DNA of 64,000 nt from Brachyspira intermedia PWS/A (GTDB taxonomy: Bacteria; Spirochaetota; Brachyspiria; Brachyspirales; Brachyspiraceae). This document shows positions 23,101 through 28,133 of the stretch, one piece after another. The stretch covers positions 1,612,001 to 1,676,000 of the forward strand of contig NC_017243.1 in assembly GCF_000223215.1 (NCBI RefSeq). The letters run 5' to 3'. Each line of letters starts with the position of its first letter. Position 1 is the first letter of the stretch. The translations under genes were made by a program, and so were the position numbers. Under the pieces are notes generated by a model. It saw only the letters and a program-made list of their open reading frames with translations, did no database searches and had not been told where the DNA came from.

Positions 23101-25757
23101 AAGTAGAAACTGTTCGCAGAGAGAGAGAAGCTCTTATGGACATGGTTAAAAACTCTGATATAAATATAAAAAATAAACTTGAGAGTTTAACAAGTGCTGT
23201 ATCTGAAGCAGCAGAGATGGCTTCAGCTAAGATAGCTGAAAAAGAAGCAGCATTCAGCAGTAAAGTAAAAGAAGCTGAAGAATATATTAATTCATTGTCT
23301 GATAGAATGACAGTAGAAAATAATAATGCTTTGGCTAAAGCTAGAGAAGATGTTAATAATTTAGTTGCTTCATTTAATGAATCTGTAATAAAAGAAACTA
23401 ATGATTTAGCACCTCATATAACTAATACAGTTCAGAATTTCATCAATAATGAAATGAAGAAATTTGAAAAATTCTCTGATGTTAGAAGTGCTATAGAAGG
23501 AATTGAAAATGATATTAATAATAAGATAACAGATGCATTCAATAATATGAATAAAGAGCTTGAAGATAATATCATTGAATTTAGAAAGAAAATAGATACA
23601 TATCAGGAAGAGTTTATCAGCGAATTAAAAATGTCTGTAAATATGGAAGGTGAAAAAGCAGTTGATGAGATAAAATCTTTACATGATGATGAAGTTGCTA
23701 AATTAAAAGAAATGTACTTAACTACTGAAAAATTTTATACAGATAGACAAGAGAAAAATCATGAAGATTTCTCAAAATTATTTGAAGAAGCCTATAAAGA
23801 ATATAATGAAAAAATAGAATCTTTATATGCTCAATTAGATGATACTAAACTTCAAATAAGCACTTCTGTTGAAGATGTTGTTGCTGATTTGAAACAGGCT
23901 TTAAGTATAAAAGATGAGTTCTTAACTTCTGTTGAGAATAATAAAGAAAAACTTGAAGCAGTTGAAGAGCAAATGAATAATTTACAGAATGAATTTGCTC
24001 CTTCAGTGGAAAAATTAAAAGATATAATTGAAGAGAAAGCATTAGAATTACAAGAGAAAATCAATGAATATTCTCAAGATATAGAACTTCAAGGAGATAA
24101 ATTCAATTCTAGATTAGAAGAATTATCTAATAATGCTAAATCTACTATAGAAAATAAAGTAACTGAATTTGATTCTATTATAGAGAATATTTCTAATAGA
24201 ATGGATACTTTATTAGAAGAGAAGAATTCAGAGTTTGATGCATTGAAAGCACATTATGAAGGACTTTCAGAATCATTGACTGCATTAAAAGATTCTATAT
24301 CCGAAGCAGTTAATGAGAGAATAGAAGAAGCAAACAGCATTATAGAGGAAAATGTTCAAACTATAGAAGAATCAGCTAATGAAAAATATGAAAAATACAT
24401 AGCTAGACTTAATTCTAATTTAGAACAAACATTATCTCTTTTAATGAATGATGCTAAGGAACATATACAAAAAGCTAAAGATGAGATAATTAAAGCTCAT
24501 ACTGATAATTTAGATGAGTATGATCAAAGAATAACTAATATGAAAGATATTGTTTCTGCCCTAGAAGAAGATATCACTAAATATTCTTCTGAGATAGATG
24601 CAAGACTTGAAAGCATCAATTTAAGCTATGATGAAAAAACAAATGTTATACTTAAAGATTTTGAAAATAGAACAGATGAATTAAAATTAAAATTGAATGA
24701 TGCGTCTGAATCTATTGATAAGATGCTTGATGTAAAAACTAATGATATTTCTTTAGAGTATGAAGCTATGAAATCAAAAATAGATAATATAGCTAAAGAT
24801 ATAGAAAAATATATGAATACTGTAAAAGTATTTGATAAGGCTAAAGAAATGGCAGAGTCTATAAAAACTGATGTTTCTAAATTGAATACTTTAGTTGAGG
24901 ATACTAAAGCTACAACAATTGAAATGAATAAGACTATGTCAGAGTTTGATAGCTTAAAGAAAATGCATCAGGAGATATTGGGTTATGCTGAAAGCCTCAG
25001 AAAGGAAAAAAACAGCTTAAAAGATACTCAGGAAAAAGTAAATATGTTAATGGAAATGTCTGGTGAGATTCAAGAGAGATTTGTTAATATAGCAGAAAAT
25101 AACGCTATTATAGAGCGTACTGAGGAAGGAATACAGGTTGTTATAGATATAGCATCTCAAATAGAAAATAAACTTTCATTTATTAAAGATAAAGAAGAGT
25201 ATGCAGATGATATATTACAGCAAATAAGAAAAGCAGAAGTAGAAACGGATGCTATATTTGAAAGAGTTGAAAGTATAAAAGAAGCTATGGTAGAAGTTGA
25301 AGATACTAGAAAGAACTTTATGGATAAGATTTATTCTTTAGAAAGAGATATGGCTAAGATAGATAAGAATGACAAGAAAGTTCAGCTATTTATTTCTAAA
25401 TTAGAAGAAATCGATGATATAATACAGGCTATACAAGATCAGGGAGAAAATCTTGTTCGTATGAGAAATCAGTATGATGATTATGATAAGAGTATAGCTA
25501 AGAATTTAGAAAGAGCTGAATATTTTGTAAGGTATTTGGAAACTTTACTTGATAATGCCGGTAAATATATATCTGATAAAGGTTCTAAATCTACTTCTAA
25601 AAAAACAACTAAAATAGATAGTAAGAAGGAAGAGCTTATAATTAAGATGTATAAACAGGGATGGAAACCTGAAGATATAGTTAAAAATACTTCATATTCA
25701 AGAGATGAGATTGAAAAAACTATTAAAGCATGGAAAGATAAGCAATCTAGAGGATAA
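2157..25757 (+). CDS. giant repetitive coiled-coil protein (7,866 aa)
   Basis: A single open frame of 23.6 kb. The composition (Glu, Lys, Asp, Asn, Ser, Ile, Leu, with almost no Pro, Cys or Gly) and continuous heptad patterns indicate a rod of coiled coil. A landmark, YFEDTWSD or a close variant, recurs at residues about 1394, 2016, 2669, 3354, 4025, 4705, 5348, 6121 and 6881. It sits in repeats of 620-770 residues that also contain RDELIELQNSEK, PALFDEEKxRIExAFEEF, SSWKDGxINELL, KYDEEIKNIEHYR and NEKNYIDEYLK. The last 50 residues are different: a basic Ser/Lys/Thr linker, then a small helical domain (KKEELIIKMYKQGWKPEDIV) resembling a helix-turn-helix. The shape recalls the spirochaetal SpiroCoCo coiled-coil proteins, which have an N-terminal anchor and a C-terminal helical domain. 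The ATG at 2157 has no ribosome binding site; see the leader at 2047. A cytoskeletal or cell-envelope scaffold is plausible but only inferred. Confidence 0.93.
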   Translation: MFAEEKAVLEGIVEEKISEVRDNAIDLEIAVKKAGFISKSMEEDLAKLNKRIESYKDYKAAVSQYQEQVDSLEEAYLEILNKVDTVLKERNTIEKTYKRISDVKAKMTELEKNVGSIQDKLIESYNSKLNEFESELYKRFDALTTNLLARDAHYSTMAEQEKEKISALTEEFKLHVAKKEELFTNQLTQLAERTARHNIEQLAELFEKGRDELINKYSSFADEIDVKSKDIENRYETLSQSKDGLETELNNLRDTIHDRLNSITESSVLEFKDEMEKTKEMLYSTLKEGLEKISQDKEEFLDSIEQKAHSLEKSIDDIKDKADYISKDYAEKAHQLENEFSVLKDDINNRFIAEVENFSNHIRNVLENEDDGVITLYRNKTKELNDLIISIDGMSEETMLKAESRFEDIVNDIDKLKDDILTRAQDDMEYSIDKARSSLIAEINELRNDVETETNLLKDKIDETHYQTSEIISILNNKQEEILDSLNLQKEYLYKDLEAQANDRVNEIEKLFSSVKSELEENIDSYIKNTSSDLTAIDEKLSSLKEQYDKASSDIDTLSKDTEYNIKENLEKRLEILEQSSVEINGLVSRANEKLDTGIKDTEEKIDDIKKEISQYSDAYIESLKSHLKNVLDDYEQTKMKAITDSIDSVINQVDESEKRHDELISNIENSIDEFKNKMDLAINENVKFNEESKKEVVDMLHNELRQATDAFDTLLNEKRDSMNKIKDEIEDIMHRVENGRDTFERTINKVYENAEDKEKALMSDIEDKYNSLDKKIDGVLDERRADLNAISAEYNAMLEKYSNNLKDDYEELKHHASLMSDEYKIRIENLGERINEIIDNANNMQSIIDSKASEIDSYIVYKKEEIDRKSSDIFAGVEENASKKLDELRELIDNSINKYQDEIKEIEAYRLEEKQNIIQDVENIGASIRKDYEQYTNLLEDFYNKEKDSLNDYANNLKDEIEKAREESETKHLANEANYIDEYLNKASSKIDEEVNRLNEELNSSFNTLYSGFSKILAKIRKANNKKLLQYISKIKRHANKVISNTAAEVRDSLGLTLEDLRNEFISLKDNVDDRLREEADKLISNNENVLAILDDHNNRLEQINDLSNTIENIKETLLEQINELNSHLSDTNENFNNIIDNIKSSIIDRDELIELQNSEKDFLKNQIEDIKEEFELFKDQMLRTNEVEIPALFDEEKERIENMFDEFSKNLLMRLTDNESDIHYIKDVLSEERSHLISQIEILRKDVDDIKDDNTVTVLSEEKAVLENSLTALRDDFDKIIDLENDFVTLKNRMEGIDSGLKDDVKDLSDKLRDLKNNLEERIEKDSNGLYRDLESLNNNFEDVRKNMSSFFNKDEIEEMLNKEKSRLDSIFESLTSNNESFKDRLEKRITYFEDMWSDNTKIKAIYASDIREEVENIRKEADIKYDNHIADLKQKMQLIEQDIYDWKNGNLNTLLSQLDEAKRGIEEFINTSEGKKNQFLIDMVNDIEKKENEIYSRIDEKVLEAENKLSSIDEKLNKAIGNSLEEIHNRINESVAKYDEEIKRIEHHRETEAENIISDMEDLGNSIREDYEEYSIMIDKIYEDAVSELEVHLDNIKKEIERSRAESEEKHVTNEKNYIDDYLLDYSEKIESRVNDKLNILTESKAQLDDMVKESFDALNTNLNDVISKFNEEANNQIHSVVSRLEEEASERLRNEQKYMSELEEQLRAISVKIDNELYNISTKLDNEISDVKAKYKDLSNDFDEALDTIKASIFDRDELIELQNSEKEMLAEQIDTLKTEFDSFKDELLKANEEDIPTLFEEEKQKIERAFEDFTSSILERMNNSENDMNYVKDVIIENRNVFLDKIDNIKRDIESIKEDNTIAQLALDKQSLEDSFNTIKADFSKLADLETALTQLKGNVEDIDLNFKDDIKILSERFEEFENKSVADERFDNLSFNIDEIRDNLKDSINKSSELENEFVSIRENILEALSKNENIETLFADEVKKLDDLFSNLKTDNAEFRNRLEKRIDYFEDTWSDSSRIRSLYAAELRDELENIKSEADIKLENYVNDLKSQIEAVNNDASAWRDEYINNLKEKIDSIDKDISSWKDGRINDLLEQLENAKESINNYLESSEGKKEEFLSDILAKIEDKENSIYNRIDAKIEDIENRLSMVDGKVSDDIARGLEEVENIVNKAINKYDEEIKNIEHHRAEENTKLLDDIQSGYDYYSKLINTTYKDSLSSLADYTNRIKADIEKARKEAENKHINNEKNYIDQYLKDYSAKLDDKVNEKINILNDSKNKLDDMIKESFNTLNVNLNDAISKFNQEADSKINSTIEKLEKDASERFFSYKTYLSELEDNLRAINAKIDNEIYNVSSKFDNDISDLKNKYKELTIDFEESLDMVKSSILDRDELIELQTSEKELLSERIDDLKNEFESFKDEVLTANKDDVPTLFDEEKERIEKAFEDLTNTLFDRINDSEKDINYIKDVISEDKISLLEKMDNLQSEIDSLKENDTITQLTLDKQVLEDSFNSIKNDFSRLEDLEKHLSELKDSMSNVDLDLKDEVKSLADKFNSFEDKIKENVDNLSDNIVDLNSDINVIRNAINDSIKKSSELENSILRDKEVLENRLFSIKENLMSMSSNNKVSDALFNDEVKKLENLFDNFKNDSIEFRDRLVKRIEYFEDTWSDNAKIRSLYAAEMRNELEEVKKETELKFENYLNDLVNRVETIDENISSWKDGKINELLSELELAKNNITSYLESTEDRKEELISDVLSKIEEKENAIYNKIDSKIADIEDKLLVLDGKVSNDTANKLEEVKEIVNNAITKYNEDIQNIEHYRVEEGNKLLDDIKSGYDYYSKLINSAYKDSLASLSEYTNRIKAEIEDARKETVYNNNIDKNYIDEYLKDYSDKLESQIADKINILNESKNQLDDMMRDSFATLNDNLNDAIAKINENADNKLNAVIRKLETEASDRLFDYKEYMKELEDHLASINNKIDNEIYNVSSKFDDEVSDIKKKYDALNIDFEETLDLIKSSILDRDELIELHNSEKELLAGRMDELKEEFDNFKDELLSERIDELKNEFKSFKDEVLAANKDDIPALFEEEKQRIENAFEEFTNNLLERVNISESDINYIKDVISEDKLTLLEQIDNLKADIDSLKEDDVFTQLSAEKEALEQSFNSIKNDFAKLEDLEKHLYELRDNMEDADVTLKDEVSSLSSRFDNLENAIKEDRENIEKELASGLNEVSSLSSRFDNLENVVKEDRENVEKELLSGFNNVNADIDDIKNDIINSINKSSELEDALLKNKEELEDKLSAIKNNLLSMTGRSETIETLFNEEVSKLEELFDKVHNGNIEFRDRLEKRITYFEDTWSDSTKIRSLYASEMRNELEEIKKETEIKFENYLNDLNKKIDNINDDISIWKENNINDLLAQLESAKEDISAYLDTTEDKKNKLVTEVLSKIEERENNIYSKLDEKIADIENRLSEANTKLNDDIAVNLDNLNNMINDAMAKYNEEIKNIENYRAIESDKLLEDSKKLIEDIKNGYEHYSNLINEAYNNSVNSLTDYSNSVKAEIEKSREESEAKHLNNEKNYIDEYLKNYSDQLDSKVSEKIDSFNTAKDSLDRLVRKSFHKLEANVQDAIHKFEKESNSKVVEVIKRLEKDAKTVIFDKNEYSVYLTEQLGIIYKKIEDEVSKINERIDGDVSNVKEKIDSDIASLSSTIYDDINTIVEKYESLSKDFDSSLEVLKDSIIERNELLEVSSADKDLLVSKLNDLKKEFESFKDDITKTTNDSIPALFDEEKLRIENAFEEFSAVLLDRVNNSESDINYIKDIIYEDKSYILDRIDNLKKELYSLRDDDTINKLTLEKNALEESFNSIKDSFSKLEDLENNLYQLRDDMADVDINLKDEVKNLVSKVDELDSKIREDVSRDLEDYSNDLGMLSNNLNTLNEYIESIKSNMQDSLNRASEIENNILRDKEELENKLSAIKDNLLSVSGKNDNIESLFNDELQKLESLFDKVRNDNIEFRERLEKRIEYFEDSWSDSSRIRGLFSSDIRDEIENVKSYTELKFENSLNELKEKMDSMNDDIAVWKDEHISDINSKMASINADLESFKDEYLNELQSRIDSMDSDILSWKDERINELLTQLEEAKNNIASYIDNSDVKAEKLLSDILSKIEEKESHIYNKLDEKIADIESRLSDTDSKLNNEISGNLNNLYNMLDEARVRYDEEIKNIESYRTDENNKVLEDYKKLIDEIKSNYDHYSNLINETYNNSLNSLTNYSNLVKEEIEKAREESESKHLNNEKNYIDNYLKEYSDKLNNEISEKVNMLTEAKEQLDNMVKESFDNLENSFNDAVVRFEEETSNKILEAIDKLEKETESVLFKKYMSALDDRIHSVNEKLDNETSNLKDKYEALSSDFDEAVDIIKNSIIDRDELISLHNDERNAIVERFENLKNDFESFKESSLKFDNEDVPALFENKKKEIEHIFEEFTSAVVERVDITDDEINKLKDAIVSDKLDLLEKMDNLEVELESVKKDNTVEQLALEKKALEDSFNAIKADFAKLENLETNLYQLKENMSDVDVLLKDEVKALSNRLADFEEKIKDDIVRDLDEYSIELNNLTDNVGKLNSRIDDVKSQIEDSINKSSELETLISNEKEELESKLSSIKDELVSRDENNDNIDKLFTQEKEKLNDLFNQIKEDNKEFRYRLEKRVAYFEDTWADSSKLKNIFSTDIREQLDNIRNDNEIKFENSINYLKNKVESIDSDISNWKENTVDELVKQLGEARESISNYLNDSEIKGKELVDNLLSRIDEKENSMYQTLDEKEKNMYQTLDDKEKSMYQTLDDRARNMYQSLEEKEKSMYEVLDNKVQDIESRLSIIDSKLNDDISSNVENLYNMLNEAVAKYDEEIKNIEHYRLDENNKILDDIDNVGKEIRSSYENYSKLIEEVYNNSLNSLKDYSNSIKDEIEKSREETEEKHLSSEREYIDEYLKGYTEKLESQVSDKINILNDAKNDLDNMLKSSFDDLEARFNESMAKFEEASDNRVFKTLQDIEKKADDVIYGNNYIYKIEDKVKDFYGKIDTKLLHFADRYETLEKKIYDLESNQNYIYRLEDKIRDLNEKLDDRITNVNERYDNLRKSFDDKFAYIESAVLNNEQVQKLRDDFIIFKDDVLKANRNDIPELFNKEREKFEELFNSFTNDIVSKLDNSNANIEEFKNTIYEEKNSILENMESFRYELDELKNNDSIEALEAEKARLEDAFNSFREEFERLYDLESEVYNLKSNLDGIDSNLRNDVDKLFDEVSEFKYALEEKIDILEDNTVSRDLFDDDREKLYSLYDELEAGNKDFKDLIDKRINYFEDTWSDPNKALKLYENALRPEVDDLKSEILSNVQNQVNEMESSLSAWKDGNLSILLEQLKEAKENIDNFIESSKDKKNGIIAKMISSIKEDILGKESEINTRLEEKLSSVNARIADFENKLTSDVSKFNDMISEAVDKYQDELKNIESYRLEENESIMRNLEDIGRNIISNYENYSRMLDSVYENNKNALDEYSNSLRIEIEKARVDTNKGYIDEYLSEYSSKVEADIKERLEELEKNKYNLDIMVNDSFNNLNQSINNAVSKMIEDSDSKLRDVIDNLEVQINDLIANKEEEIVSRISAYETELKNNNSSSLEDIKNELLGLYNEFKENVNYDNLKDISEKLNGIETSLSEVNTQLENKAKDISDRIDLEKEELYASVNKLSSEFEDFKSNIDERFKTQVSDFVSNNEHILSLFGEYSEKISSVTNILEDIENVKVSLIAEINKVKEEIDSKYSSLTKDFDKSIDEIKDAVLDKNNILQYYINEKELLWKEIDALKATFASLKDGILNSNEVVVQEAPSVIDSEKARIQSIIDDVFETLSAKISNNEDSISNLESSFSEYKSLISDAIDGFKDEISSIRNSNNYDDLIEERNRLEESFNSLKDDFSKIEDLEKDLHLVKDKLKGDDSSLIDEVMRLSDELEELKSSLSDMNNSNNVNSDNDIDAVYEDFKQLNESLESFKETVIPQLSSFSKLEDKISENREEIYKYINSIMYSLPEAYISREEISNLETKLYDIFNNFNDGIVSIKNDLVSNIEKDTKEFKDRIEKRIEFFEDAWSSEEKLVELYGNVIADNFDVLKQGLESQFNDSFAEFKDKIENMQNDLNNWKSSNLDAITDTLNNAKDIASDNADYSEIKSMIETLKEDIYNKQLELKNDFDSKLEEGISNIELQINTFDDRIKDLEYSQDTLASDLALYKEKLDSILDDYEDKVQSKVINLKNSLKAEEKDTLDYIENNISSIKNDINSSSKGVDLKIKALESYISKINNELNTNTLKLSNELAKDKKELLDTINGLKKEVYDRITEEVSNKDSELLNDFEEFKNKITEEISNKDSEILNDFEEFKNKIINAVPNMDELAELFVSEKEDIVNEFEELKNELLDNHLNNQNFAKMFEEEKAKLIDELDHFKSAVRVEYISAEERFEALKKDYMNNLNNLLDVEKADLESSFEEIRKEINNIKDSSVSKEEIEKLIDSYEQEIGSSIENKKVEVAENVESGKVDTSYVEKLIEEERARINETLESFRKNIEENYSTVEAVAEVLSKEQDEVEAKLLGMKEDILSEMPTLENVSQIFVDEKENLKEELRDEFASLRDEILGSVPTNNDLANMAQQYGAKIRDDFQILEQDFSESIKRYKENLSNEMLSFRNEFNDRIANIKDLAEALQAERDRLMAEIDDIKLKYESGTIYSGEALNTIEGDRDRLVNEFIDFRKSIVELIKEQDETMTMLNNEKINIIDSIEALKNQISFDTISRDDVAAMIEDERRQVAEMFESIQNDSIDTDLRYLTDSFRDDIIKVFEESNDEFRKRIEARIVHFEDAYASADRIKEFYKDAIIKEVDNLRGDAENILIDLNEKVENAKEQIDLLENNKVQGIINKIDEAENDINSLINTMKANIKEQENELRMLSQSQKHISQEVETVRREREALMDMVKNSDINIKNKLESLTSAVSEAAEMASAKIAEKEAAFSSKVKEAEEYINSLSDRMTVENNNALAKAREDVNNLVASFNESVIKETNDLAPHITNTVQNFINNEMKKFEKFSDVRSAIEGIENDINNKITDAFNNMNKELEDNIIEFRKKIDTYQEEFISELKMSVNMEGEKAVDEIKSLHDDEVAKLKEMYLTTEKFYTDRQEKNHEDFSKLFEEAYKEYNEKIESLYAQLDDTKLQISTSVEDVVADLKQALSIKDEFLTSVENNKEKLEAVEEQMNNLQNEFAPSVEKLKDIIEEKALELQEKINEYSQDIELQGDKFNSRLEELSNNAKSTIENKVTEFDSIIENISNRMDTLLEEKNSEFDALKAHYEGLSESLTALKDSISEAVNERIEEANSIIEENVQTIEESANEKYEKYIARLNSNLEQTLSLLMNDAKEHIQKAKDEIIKAHTDNLDEYDQRITNMKDIVSALEEDITKYSSEIDARLESINLSYDEKTNVILKDFENRTDELKLKLNDASESIDKMLDVKTNDISLEYEAMKSKIDNIAKDIEKYMNTVKVFDKAKEMAESIKTDVSKLNTLVEDTKATTIEMNKTMSEFDSLKKMHQEILGYAESLRKEKNSLKDTQEKVNMLMEMSGEIQERFVNIAENNAIIERTEEGIQVVIDIASQIENKLSFIKDKEEYADDILQQIRKAEVETDAIFERVESIKEAMVEVEDTRKNFMDKIYSLERDMAKIDKNDKKVQLFISKLEEIDDIIQAIQDQGENLVRMRNQYDDYDKSIAKNLERAEYFVRYLETLLDNAGKYISDKGSKSTSKKTTKIDSKKEELIIKMYKQGWKPEDIVKNTSYSRDEIEKTIKAWKDKQSRG

Positions 25758-25791
25758 TTTTTAGATAGTTTAATAGTTCTTCATTATTAAT

Positions 25792-25828
25792 TAGAGTCTA
25801 TAGGTGATTACTTATAGACTCTAGTTTT
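25792..25828 (+). terminator. rho-independent terminator after the giant gene
   Basis: AGAGTCTATA (25793-25802) pairs perfectly with TATAGACTCT (25813-25822) around a ten-base loop. One more T-A pair closes the base, and TTTT follows at 25825-25828. It lies about 35 bases after the giant gene's stop. Confidence 0.8.
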
Positions 25829-26068
25829 ATATACTAAATAGTATTTTAATATCTAAAATTATATCGAATTTTTTAATTATAATAATTTATTGAATAAAAA
25901 ATTAAAAATATAATGTTTTAAAAAGACTCTGTGTATGTGTATTTTACAACATTATAATAAATCTACCCTATTTCTTATATAAATAATAATTATTTATTAT
26001 ATGATTAGTAATAAAATAATTGGAAGTTATAGTTATAATTATATCACAACTAAAAATCATTATATAAG

Positions 26069-26812
26069 TTATATTCCCCACCATTGAGAAGCATTTGCCT
26101 GATATGCCCACTGATAAGAAGTTGCTGATTTGATCCAAATTTTAGCTAATTGGTTTCCACTTTTAAATATATAAAGTCCATTAACAGAATATACAGCTTC
26201 ACTATCAAAAGCATCATCTGTATTATTTGTAACTATTACTACAGCATTAAAATTAGTTTGATACCCAAAATATTGAACTTTCCAACCTGAACTAGGTGTT
26301 ACTTTTCCTCCAGCAGCATCTATATTTCCAACATTATTTCCATTTGCAGATAATGCTGGAGCATCATTTCCAGTACCTTCTGGCCTTGGTATTACAGGAT
26401 ATGTAGCATTAATTGTAGTTTCTATATATTTATTATCAACTAGATCATTTGTACCATAGGCAGTAACGGCTACATAATATAATGTACCATTATTAAATGT
26501 GTAATTTGGAATTTCCCTTACAAAATTTGTTCTTGTATGATTAGACCCGGTTATTGTTGGATATGCTCCTGAAGAATTTTTTATAGCATTATCAGGCTGA
26601 GTAAAGTTTGGAGAAGTACCAGCATATATATTGAATCCAGCAAAATCAGAAGCTATTACTCCAGACCAAAAACTTATACTTACTTTATTATCACCAGGTA
26701 TAGCATAAACAGCGTATGGAGAATTATATTCATCTACTATAGTGATAAGTTCTTCATTACAAGAAATAAATAAAAAAATTGCTATTATATTGAATATAAA
26801 TATTTTTTTCAT
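26069..26812 (-). CDS. putative lipoprotein, fibronectin-like, paralogue 1
   Basis: This 247-residue protein starts with a lipoprotein signal peptide (MKKIFIFNIIAIFLFISC) whose lipobox ends at Cys18, so it is probably an outer-membrane or periplasmic lipoprotein. Residues about 30-60 (SPYAVYAIPGDNKVSISFWSG and then FAGFNIYAG) look like the first strands of a fibronectin type III-like domain. A proline-rich PRPEG segment leads to a C-terminal beta-rich part. It is a paralogue of the gene immediately upstream, sharing PYxxxxIPGxNKxxxxF, GxNIYxG and PRPE. The two genes are two bases apart and probably co-transcribed. Its function is unknown. Confidence 0.85.
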   Translation of the reverse strand: MKKIFIFNIIAIFLFISCNEELITIVDEYNSPYAVYAIPGDNKVSISFWSGVIASDFAGFNIYAGTSPNFTQPDNAIKNSSGAYPTITGSNHTRTNFVREIPNYTFNNGTLYYVAVTAYGTNDLVDNKYIETTINATYPVIPRPEGTGNDAPALSANGNNVGNIDAAGGKVTPSSGWKVQYFGYQTNFNAVVIVTNNTDDAFDSEAVYSVNGLYIFKSGNQLAKIWIKSATSYQWAYQANASQWWGI

Positions 26813-26814
26813 AA

Positions 26815-27636
26815 TTAATAACTTAAGATATTAGCAGCAGTTTGACGGCAATAATCAGCTGTGATACTGCTAGTACCATTTACGCTCCTTACATATATTT
26901 TTCCATAATAGGCATTGTTTCCATCTATTATTTTTATCAAATAGAGTCTGTTTGCTTTTACGGATAAATTAATATTTCCATACCCATTTTCTGGAGGAAC
27001 TACAATATCATTCAAAGATGTACCTGACATTACCATCATACTTGTATTAGCAGCATTTTGAAAGTATAGTGTTCCAGCATCATTTATTAATCGAGCTAAA
27101 TCTCTTCCTTCCATATTTATAGTGCTATCTACATTTATAGTTTGATTTAAAGCTTCTGGCCTAGGAGTACCCATTTTTACGAAATTATCATAATAATAAT
27201 AACTTTCTAATTGAGGAGTTATTTGATATGCTGACACCCAAACATATATAGGTATACCATTATTTAAATCAGATTCTTTTAATGTGTATATATCAGCACT
27301 ATTTGTAGAAAAATAAGATCCAACTTCAATACTAAATGAGTACTTTTTTATAGTTGAGGATTTTGTTTCTATTAAAGTAGGTAATGCTTTTTGCTGGTTA
27401 TATAGTCTATATTTTCTAGGGTTTGTACTATCACCAAAATATATATTATAACCGCTAAATGAAGGTTCATTATTTTGGGCTTCAAATTCTACTGTTATTT
27501 TATTTTGTCCAGGTATAACTTTTGTTATATATGGTTGATTTAATTCAAGTGTTACACCTGTAACATCTGGAAGACCACATGAAATAAAAAACAATGATGA
27601 TATCGTTATATAGAAAAATAATTTAATTATATTCAT
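26815..27636 (-). CDS. putative lipoprotein, fibronectin-like, paralogue 2
   Basis: About 273 residues with a lipoprotein signal (IIKLFFYITISSLFFISC) ending at a lipobox cysteine followed by Gly. The ATG at 27636 is preferred; a GTG directly upstream at 27639 is in frame and cannot be excluded, and neither has a strong ribosome binding site. The segment QPYITKVIPGQNKITVEFEA and the following SGYNIYFG match the downstream paralogue and resemble a fibronectin type III-like sheet. A PRPEA hinge leads to a C-terminal domain ending in RSVNGTSSITADYCRQ. It lies 37 bases downstream of dut on the same strand. The role is unknown; a surface or periplasmic location is inferred from the signal. Confidence 0.85.
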   Translation of the reverse strand: MNIIKLFFYITISSLFFISCGLPDVTGVTLELNQPYITKVIPGQNKITVEFEAQNNEPSFSGYNIYFGDSTNPRKYRLYNQQKALPTLIETKSSTIKKYSFSIEVGSYFSTNSADIYTLKESDLNNGIPIYVWVSAYQITPQLESYYYYDNFVKMGTPRPEALNQTINVDSTINMEGRDLARLINDAGTLYFQNAANTSMMVMSGTSLNDIVVPPENGYGNINLSVKANRLYLIKIIDGNNAYYGKIYVRSVNGTSSITADYCRQTAANILSY

Positions 27637-27673
27637 CACTATATTATAAACAAAATTTTAATTATATCAATAG

Positions 27674-28108
27674 TTATTTATTTGTACTTCCAAATCCACC
27701 TTCTCCTCTTTGTGTATCGGATAATGTATCTACTTCTTCAAATGAGGCTTTTTCAACTTTAGCAAAAACCATTTGAGCTATTCTATCTCCCTTATTTATT
27801 GTAAATGGTACATCAGTCAAAGAAGCTAATATTATTTTTAATTCCCCTCTATAATCACTATCTATTGTTGCAGGTGAGTTCAAACAAAATATTCCATTTT
27901 TTAATGCTAAAGAGCTTCTGCTTCTAATTTGTGCTTCATAACCTTCAGGTATTTCTATAAAAAGTCCTGTTGGTATTAACACTATATCATTTTTATTTAA
28001 AGTGATAGGCTTATCTATATTAGCATGCAAATCAAGCCCTGAAGATCCAGGAGTTTGGTATTTAGGTAATGGATTATCTGATTTATTAATAATTTTTATT
28101 TTAAGCAT
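27674..28108 (-). CDS. dut: deoxyuridine 5'-triphosphate nucleotidohydrolase (dUTPase)
   Basis: This trimeric dUTPase hydrolyses dUTP to dUMP and diphosphate, keeping uracil out of DNA and supplying dUMP for thymidylate synthesis. All five family motifs can be read in 144 residues: GSSGLDLHA (1), RSSLALKNGI (2), PATIDSDYRGELKI (3, with the catalytic Asp), KGDRIAQMVFAKV (4) and the glycine-rich C-terminal arm RGEGGFGSTNK (5). I take the ATG at 28108, giving MLKIKIINKSD, because GGAGA lies at 28113-28117; upstream codons in the frame overlap the end of the permease gene. It sits 25 bases after the permease and is probably in the same transcript. The cytosolic enzyme has the normal length for the family. 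Confidence 0.93.
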   Translation of the reverse strand: MLKIKIINKSDNPLPKYQTPGSSGLDLHANIDKPITLNKNDIVLIPTGLFIEIPEGYEAQIRSRSSLALKNGIFCLNSPATIDSDYRGELKIILASLTDVPFTINKGDRIAQMVFAKVEKASFEEVDTLSDTQRGEGGFGSTNK

Positions 28109-28133
28109 TATTTTCTCCAAATATTTTATTATA

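Noticed and set aside
3554-24064. Many long open frames on the minus strand (up to 198 codons at 22184-22780) opposite the giant gene
   Set aside because: They mirror the repetitive Glu/Lys/Asp codons of the giant gene, giving Ser/Leu/Phe-rich products without domains or ribosome binding sites.
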